Source: an uncultured Oxalobacteraceae bacterium (lineage in GTDB: Bacteria; Pseudomonadota; Gammaproteobacteria; Burkholderiales; Burkholderiaceae). From it: a DNA stretch of 9,875 nucleotides. Each line of letters opens with the position of its first letter. Position 1 is the first letter of the stretch. The stretch lies in contig CAMLHI010000054.1 of NCBI GenBank assembly GCA_946479705.1, positions 1-9,875 on the forward strand, written 5' to 3'. Below are positions 6,556 through 9,875 of this stretch, piece after piece. The notes under the pieces were generated by a model. It saw nothing but the letters and a program-made list of their open reading frames with translations, was not told the origin of the DNA and did no database searches. A program made the translations under genes and the position numbers.

Positions 6556-7992
6556 ATGAACGAAGAGCTGGCAAGGAAAGTGGCGCTGGTCCGCGCGATC
6601 GAAACGGCCGACGCCAAGCGCGAAGTCCTGAGCGAGGACGACCGCATGTACGCCACGCGCAGCGCGCGCGAACTGGCGCAATGGCAGGCGGCCGAGAGCA
6701 GGACGGCGGTCACCTCCGAGCACTTCCTGCAGCAGCGCGCCGAGCAGATCCTCAAGCGCCTGGGCGAACGTTCGCCCGCGTTTTCCGCCTTCCTGCAGCG
6801 CCGCGGCATCGGCCCGGCCGTCACCCTCGGGGTGCCGCTGCTGGCCCTGGCGGTGGGCGCGCTGGCCGACCGCATCGGCGATCCGCACCGGGTCGATCTG
6901 CTGTCGGCGCCGCTGCTGACCATCGTCGGCTGGAACCTGCTGGTCTATCTCTTCCTGCTTGCCGCGCCGCTGCTCCGGCGCGGCAAGGACGTGTCGCCCC
7001 TGCTGCGCCGCGCCAGCGTTGGCGCGGCGGCGCTGCCGCGCAAGCTGCCGCACGCACTGGCTGCGGGCGTGACCGCCTTCATGGCCGAATGGAGTGTGCT
7101 GAGCGCGCGCCTGACCGGCGCCCGGCTGGCCAGGGTGTTTCACCTGGCGGCCGCCATGTTCGGCCTCGGCGCCGTGCTGTCGCTATACGCGCGCGGCCTG
7201 CTGACCCAGTACGTGGCCGGCTGGGAGAGCACCTTCCTCGACGCCGCCCAGGTCCACGCGATCCTGTCGCTGCTGTTCGCCCCGGCGCTGATGCTGCTGC
7301 CGCTGCAGGGCTTCACTCTGGCCGACATCCAGGCCCTGCGCTTCGGCGCCGCGCCCGCGTTGGCTGGCGGCGCGCGCTGGGTGCACCTGTACGCCGCCAC
7401 GCTGGTACTGCTGGTGGTCGCCCCGCGCCTGCTGCTGGCCGCGTTCGCCCATTGGCGCGTGCGCCGCATGGCCGCGCGCATTCCGCTCGACCTGGAGCAG
7501 CCGTATTTTCGCAATCTCGGCACGGCCGCCGGCACCGCCGCGCCCACCGTGCTGCGCGTGCTGCCCTACAGCTTTACGCTCGACGAAGCGCGCGATCGCG
7601 GCCTGGCCGCCGTCGCGGTGGCGCTGCTGGGCGAGCAGACCCGCCTGATGCTGCGCCCGTCGGCTGCGTACGGCGACGAGGTGCTGGACGCTCTGGGCGG
7701 TGCCGACCTGAACGACCCGGCCATCGGCGCCACGGCCGTCCTGTTCAACCTCGCCGCCACGCCGGAAGCGGAAAACCATGGCGCCTTCCTGGGCCATCTG
7801 GTGCGCCAGTCGAGCCGCCCGGTGCTGGCGCTGCTGGACGAATCGGCCTTCGCCGAACGCATGGGCGACGAAGCGCGGGTGGCCGAGCGCGTCGCGCTGT
7901 GGCAGCAGTTCTGCGCCTATCACAAGGCGCGCGCGCTGGTGGTCAACCTGCTGTATCCGGAGCGCCGCCCGCTCGAGGGAGCGGTCTTATGA
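6556..7992 (+). CDS. DUF2868 family polytopic membrane protein, partner of the downstream GTPase
   Basis: The function is not established. The 478-residue protein has a charged N-terminal region (1-80, probably helical), then about five hydrophobic segments (near 86-104, 115-139, 193-211, 231-250 and 275-297), and a soluble C-terminal part (about 320-478). The stretch with TQYVAGWESTFLD after the third segment looks like a conserved family motif. I recognise the family as DUF2868, which is commonly found next to DUF3482 GTPases, as here. The C-terminal part has an alternating strand/helix pattern (TAVLFNLAATPE, PVLALLDES, ARALVVNLL) that parallels the second half of the partner's G domain but has no P-loop. 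The start ATG at 6556 has only a weak purine tract (GCGG) upstream. The gene ends in an ATGA overlap with the GTPase gene. A membrane anchor or regulator for the GTPase is a reasonable guess. Confidence 0.85.
   Translation: MNEELARKVALVRAIETADAKREVLSEDDRMYATRSARELAQWQAAESRTAVTSEHFLQQRAEQILKRLGERSPAFSAFLQRRGIGPAVTLGVPLLALAVGALADRIGDPHRVDLLSAPLLTIVGWNLLVYLFLLAAPLLRRGKDVSPLLRRASVGAAALPRKLPHALAAGVTAFMAEWSVLSARLTGARLARVFHLAAAMFGLGAVLSLYARGLLTQYVAGWESTFLDAAQVHAILSLLFAPALMLLPLQGFTLADIQALRFGAAPALAGGARWVHLYAATLVLLVVAPRLLLAAFAHWRVRRMAARIPLDLEQPYFRNLGTAAGTAAPTVLRVLPYSFTLDEARDRGLAAVAVALLGEQTRLMLRPSAAYGDEVLDALGGADLNDPAIGATAVLFNLAATPEAENHGAFLGHLVRQSSRPVLALLDESAFAERMGDEARVAERVALWQQFCAYHKARALVVNLLYPERRPLEGAVL
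7975..7981 (+). promoter_or_regulatory. Ribosome binding site of the GTPase gene
   Basis: GAGGGAG lies 7 bases before the ATG at 7989, inside the 3' end of the DUF2868 gene. Together with the ATGA overlap it fixes the start of the GTPase and rules out the upstream in-frame extension. Confidence 0.75.
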
Positions 7993-9446
7993 ATCCGGCC
8001 CAGGTCGCGCTGGCCCTCATCTCGCACACCAACAACGGCAAGACCACGCTGGCCCGCACCCTGGTCGGCATCGACGTCGGCGAAGTGCGCGATGCGGCCC
8101 ACGTCACCACCATGGCAGAAGCCCACCCGCTGCTGCGCACCCCCGAAGGCGACAGCCTGGAACTGTGGGACACGCCCGGCTTCGGCGACTCGGTGCGCCT
8201 GCTGCGCCGCCTGGCGCTGGCCGGCAACCCGATCGGCTGGTTCCTGCGCGAGGTGGTCGACCGTTACCGCGACCGCCCGTTCTGGCTCAGCCAGCAAGCC
8301 CTGCGCACGGCGCGCGACTCGGCCGATGTGGTGCTCTATCTGGTCAACTCGTCCGAACATCCGCGCGACGCCGGCTACCTGCCGGCCGAGATGAAGATCC
8401 TCGAATGGCTGGGCAAGCCGGTATTGGTGCTGCTCAACCAGCTGGGGCCGCCGCGCCCTGCGGCCGAGGAGCGCGACGAACAACAGCGCTGGCAGCGTCA
8501 CCTGGAGCAGTTCCCGATCGTGCGCGGCGTGCTGGCGCTGGACGCTTTCGCGCGCTGCTGGGTGCACGAACGGGTGTTCTACGATGCCGTCGGCGCCGTG
8601 CTCGATCCGGCCAAGCAGCCCGGCTACGCGCGCCTGTTCGCCGTGTGGGAGCGCTACAACATCGAGCGCTTCCACGCCGCCATGGACCTGATCGGGGCGC
8701 AGCTGGCCGCCGCCGCGCGCGACGCCGAGCCGATTGCCGAGGAAGAGGGCGGCATGCTGCAATCGGCCCTGAAGGTGGTCGGCCTGGGCAAGGGAACGCA
8801 GAAGCACCGCCAGGAGCAGGCCATGGCGAAGCTGCTCGAACGCCTGAATGCCTCGATCGCCACCACCACCGCCGGCCTGCTCAAGCTGCACCAGCTCGAT
8901 CCCGGCGAAACCGGCCGCATTCATGCCCGCGTGCGCGAACACTTCGCGGTGCGCGCGCCGGTCGACAAGACCCAGGCCAGCCTGCTGGGTGCCATCGTCT
9001 CGGGCGCGGCCACCGGGCTGTCGGCCGACCTGATGGCCGGCGGCCTGACCTTCGGCGGCGGCGCCCTGATCGGCGGGATCGTCGGCGCGCTGACCATGGC
9101 CGGCGCCGCCTGGGGTTTCAACACCACCACCCGGCGCGACCGGCCCAGCGTGCAGTTCGCCGACGACTTCCTGCATTCGCTGCTGGTGTCGAACGTGCTG
9201 CGCTACCTGGCCGTGGCCCACTTCGGGCGCGGGCGCGGCAATTTTGTCGAAAGCGAAGCGCCGCCGTTCTGGCAGGAGGAACTCGAAGACGCGCTCGGCC
9301 GCCATCCCACTGGCGCCGTGTGGCAGGAAGCGCGCGAGGGCGATGGCGGCGCGCAGCCGCTGGCGCGCCTGGCCAGCGCCATCACGCGCGACGTGCTCGA
9401 CCACCTGTACCCGGGCAGCCTGCCACTGTCACGCCTGGACATGTAA
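7989..9446 (+). CDS. Membrane-associated GTPase with DUF3482 C-terminal region
   Basis: This is a P-loop GTPase of the Era/TrmE-like (TRAFAC) type; its cellular role is unknown. Of 485 residues, the first 200 or so form the G domain: a P-loop ISHTNNGKTT (11-20), where Ser replaces the usual first Gly, a possible G2 Thr in HVTTM (38-42), a clear G3 DTPGF (61-65), and NQLG (150-153) at the G4 position in place of NKxD. A middle region (about 220-330) is helical and charged. Then comes a Gly/Ala-rich hydrophobic stretch (334-376, including GGGALIGGIVGALTM) that could insert in or lie on the membrane, and a soluble tail. Such Gly-rich segments are also found in dynamin-like or pore-like proteins, so membrane remodelling is possible but not shown. 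Coupling to the DUF2868 gene by ATGA suggests the two proteins work as a complex. Confidence 0.87.
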   Translation: MNPAQVALALISHTNNGKTTLARTLVGIDVGEVRDAAHVTTMAEAHPLLRTPEGDSLELWDTPGFGDSVRLLRRLALAGNPIGWFLREVVDRYRDRPFWLSQQALRTARDSADVVLYLVNSSEHPRDAGYLPAEMKILEWLGKPVLVLLNQLGPPRPAAEERDEQQRWQRHLEQFPIVRGVLALDAFARCWVHERVFYDAVGAVLDPAKQPGYARLFAVWERYNIERFHAAMDLIGAQLAAAARDAEPIAEEEGGMLQSALKVVGLGKGTQKHRQEQAMAKLLERLNASIATTTAGLLKLHQLDPGETGRIHARVREHFAVRAPVDKTQASLLGAIVSGAATGLSADLMAGGLTFGGGALIGGIVGALTMAGAAWGFNTTTRRDRPSVQFADDFLHSLLVSNVLRYLAVAHFGRGRGNFVESEAPPFWQEELEDALGRHPTGAVWQEAREGDGGAQPLARLASAITRDVLDHLYPGSLPLSRLDM

Positions 9447-9464
9447 CACCTGTACCAGATTGGA

Positions 9465-9483
9465 GCACTGCGTGGAACAGTGC
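9465..9483 (+). repeat. Inverted repeat with overlapping direct repeat upstream of the sigma-54 promoter
   Basis: GCACTG and CAGTGC form a 6-bp dyad around 7 bases (centre 9474). Overlapping it, TGCGTGG occurs twice, at 9469-9475 and 9481-9487, 12 bases apart. The dyad centre lies about 61 bases before the predicted transcript start of the cytochrome gene, so it could bind an activator. It could also be a weak hairpin after the GTPase gene, but no T-run follows, so it is not a standard terminator. Confidence 0.4.
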
Positions 9484-9508
9484 GTGGCGCGCCGCCGCGC
9501 ACAGTCCA

Positions 9509-9524
9509 TGGCATGGCGCTTGCT
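9509..9524 (+). promoter_or_regulatory. Sigma-54 type (-24/-12) promoter of the cytochrome gene
   Basis: TGGCATGGCGCTTGCT matches the sigma-54 consensus TGGCACG-N4-TTGCW at all but one fixed base. The invariant GG (9510-9511) and GC (9522-9523) are exactly 10 bases apart. With the final C at -12, the transcript should start near 9535, leaving a 31-base leader with a good ribosome site. No competing sigma-70 promoter is clear. Sigma-54 promoters need an enhancer-binding activator; the dyad at 9465-9483 is a candidate site. Confidence 0.65.
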
Positions 9525-9530
9525 CACTAC

Positions 9531-9556
9531 TGCTTATCGATCAACCACAATAAGCA
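9531..9556 (+). other. Short inverted repeat abutting the cytochrome ribosome binding site
   Basis: TGCTTAT (9531-9537) and ATAAGCA (9550-9556) are perfect 7-base inverted copies around a 12-base loop. The second arm touches the Shine-Dalgarno AGGAG (9556-9560). If transcription starts near 9535, as the sigma-54 site predicts, the left arm is only partly in the RNA. It would then be a DNA-level operator or chance, not an RNA switch. Confidence 0.35.
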
Positions 9557-9565
9557 GGAGACATC

Positions 9566-9875
9566 ATGAAGCATCCGATCCGCACCCTCGCCGCCGCTGC
9601 CGCCATCGCCGCCGCCGTCGCTACTTCGCTGCTCGCCCAGGCCCACGGTAACGTGACACCGCAGGGTGTCGATACCACCGGCCTGCCCGACCTGGGCGCC
9701 AAGTGGCTCGCTGAAAATCCCTACCGCACGAACCAGCAGGCGCTCAAGATCGGCGCCTCGGCCTTCAACCAGAACTGCGCGCGCTGCCACGGCCTGGAAG
9801 CGATCAGCGGCGGTATTGCGCCCGACCTGCGCATGCTCGACCGCGACTGCGTCGGCATCAAGTCCGAGACCAAGA
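9566..9875 (+). CDS. pedF: PedF-type cytochrome c-550, N-terminal part (cut by window edge)
   Basis: This is a periplasmic c-type cytochrome thought to take electrons from PQQ-dependent alcohol dehydrogenases. The window holds 103 residues. A signal peptide (1-26, with basic start MKHPIR, an Ala-rich core and cleavage after AQA) is followed by the mature start HGNVTPQ, then the heme-binding CARCH (71-75) in NQNCARCHGLEA and the SGGIAPDLR stretch (81-89). These match what I know of PedF-like cytochrome c-550. The axial Met expected near the C-terminus is beyond the edge. The start is supported by AGGAG at 9556-9560, 5 bases before the ATG. A sigma-54 type promoter lies upstream. PedF genes usually sit with exaA-like quinoprotein dehydrogenase and PQQ-related genes, so such genes may follow to the right. 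The family call is strong; the exact symbol is less so. Confidence 0.85.
   Translation, partial: MKHPIRTLAAAAAIAAAVATSLLAQAHGNVTPQGVDTTGLPDLGAKWLAENPYRTNQQALKIGASAFNQNCARCHGLEAISGGIAPDLRMLDRDCVGIKSETK

Noticed and set aside
6681..7988. In-frame upstream extension of the GTPase that would make a protein of about 920 residues
   Set aside because: The extension reads through the DUF2868 gene in another frame and is Arg/Ala/Pro-rich. The ATG at 7989 has a Shine-Dalgarno and an ATGA overlap.
9447..9508. Rho-independent terminator after the GTPase gene
   Set aside because: Only a 6-bp dyad and scattered GC-rich pairing are seen, with no T-run.
7778..9553. Long plus-strand frame overlapping the GTPase gene in another frame
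   Set aside because: Arg/Gly/Ala-rich translation with no motifs; it is a shadow of the GTPase coding frame.

Overview
The window comes from a GC-rich chromosome with strong third-position G/C bias. A betaproteobacterium of the Oxalobacteraceae type (Massilia, Duganella, Janthinobacterium and relatives) fits best. This rests on the style of the cobalamin genes, the adjacent DUF2868/DUF3482 gene pair and the PedF-type cytochrome; it is an inference from protein style, not from a marker gene.

Positions 1-6444 (minus strand) form a vitamin B12 locus. In transcription order it reads cobT, cobS, cobC, then a cobalamin riboswitch with its own promoter, then btuB, btuC, btuD and the start of cobO, which runs off the left edge. 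cobT/cobS/cobC carry out late nucleotide-loop assembly. btuB/btuC/btuD import corrinoids across the outer and inner membranes. CobO adenosylates the corrinoid. Most junctions are ATGA stop/start overlaps, or short gaps in which the stop codon runs into the Shine-Dalgarno, so translation is probably coupled. The riboswitch lies between cobC and btuB, so the uptake genes and cobO should be shut off when adenosylcobalamin is plentiful. The -10 box of the btuB promoter contains the cobC stop codon. No periplasmic binding protein (btuF) and no cobU are present in the window.

Positions 6445-6555 are a short divergent intergenic region with an AT-rich patch.

Positions 6556-9446 (plus strand) hold a two-gene, translationally coupled unit: a polytopic membrane protein of the DUF2868 family and a GTPase with a DUF3482 C-terminal region. 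Their function is not established. By eye, the soluble C-terminal part of the DUF2868 protein runs parallel to the second half of its partner's G domain without a P-loop, which suggests a pseudo-GTPase/GTPase pair. This is the most intriguing unexplained item here.

Positions 9447-9565 are a regulatory region with a sigma-54 type -24/-12 promoter, an upstream dyad and direct repeat, and a good ribosome binding site. They precede a c-type cytochrome (PedF type, of PQQ-dependent alcohol oxidation systems) that is cut by the right edge. I saw no tRNA, rRNA, CRISPR array, insertion sequence or phage gene.
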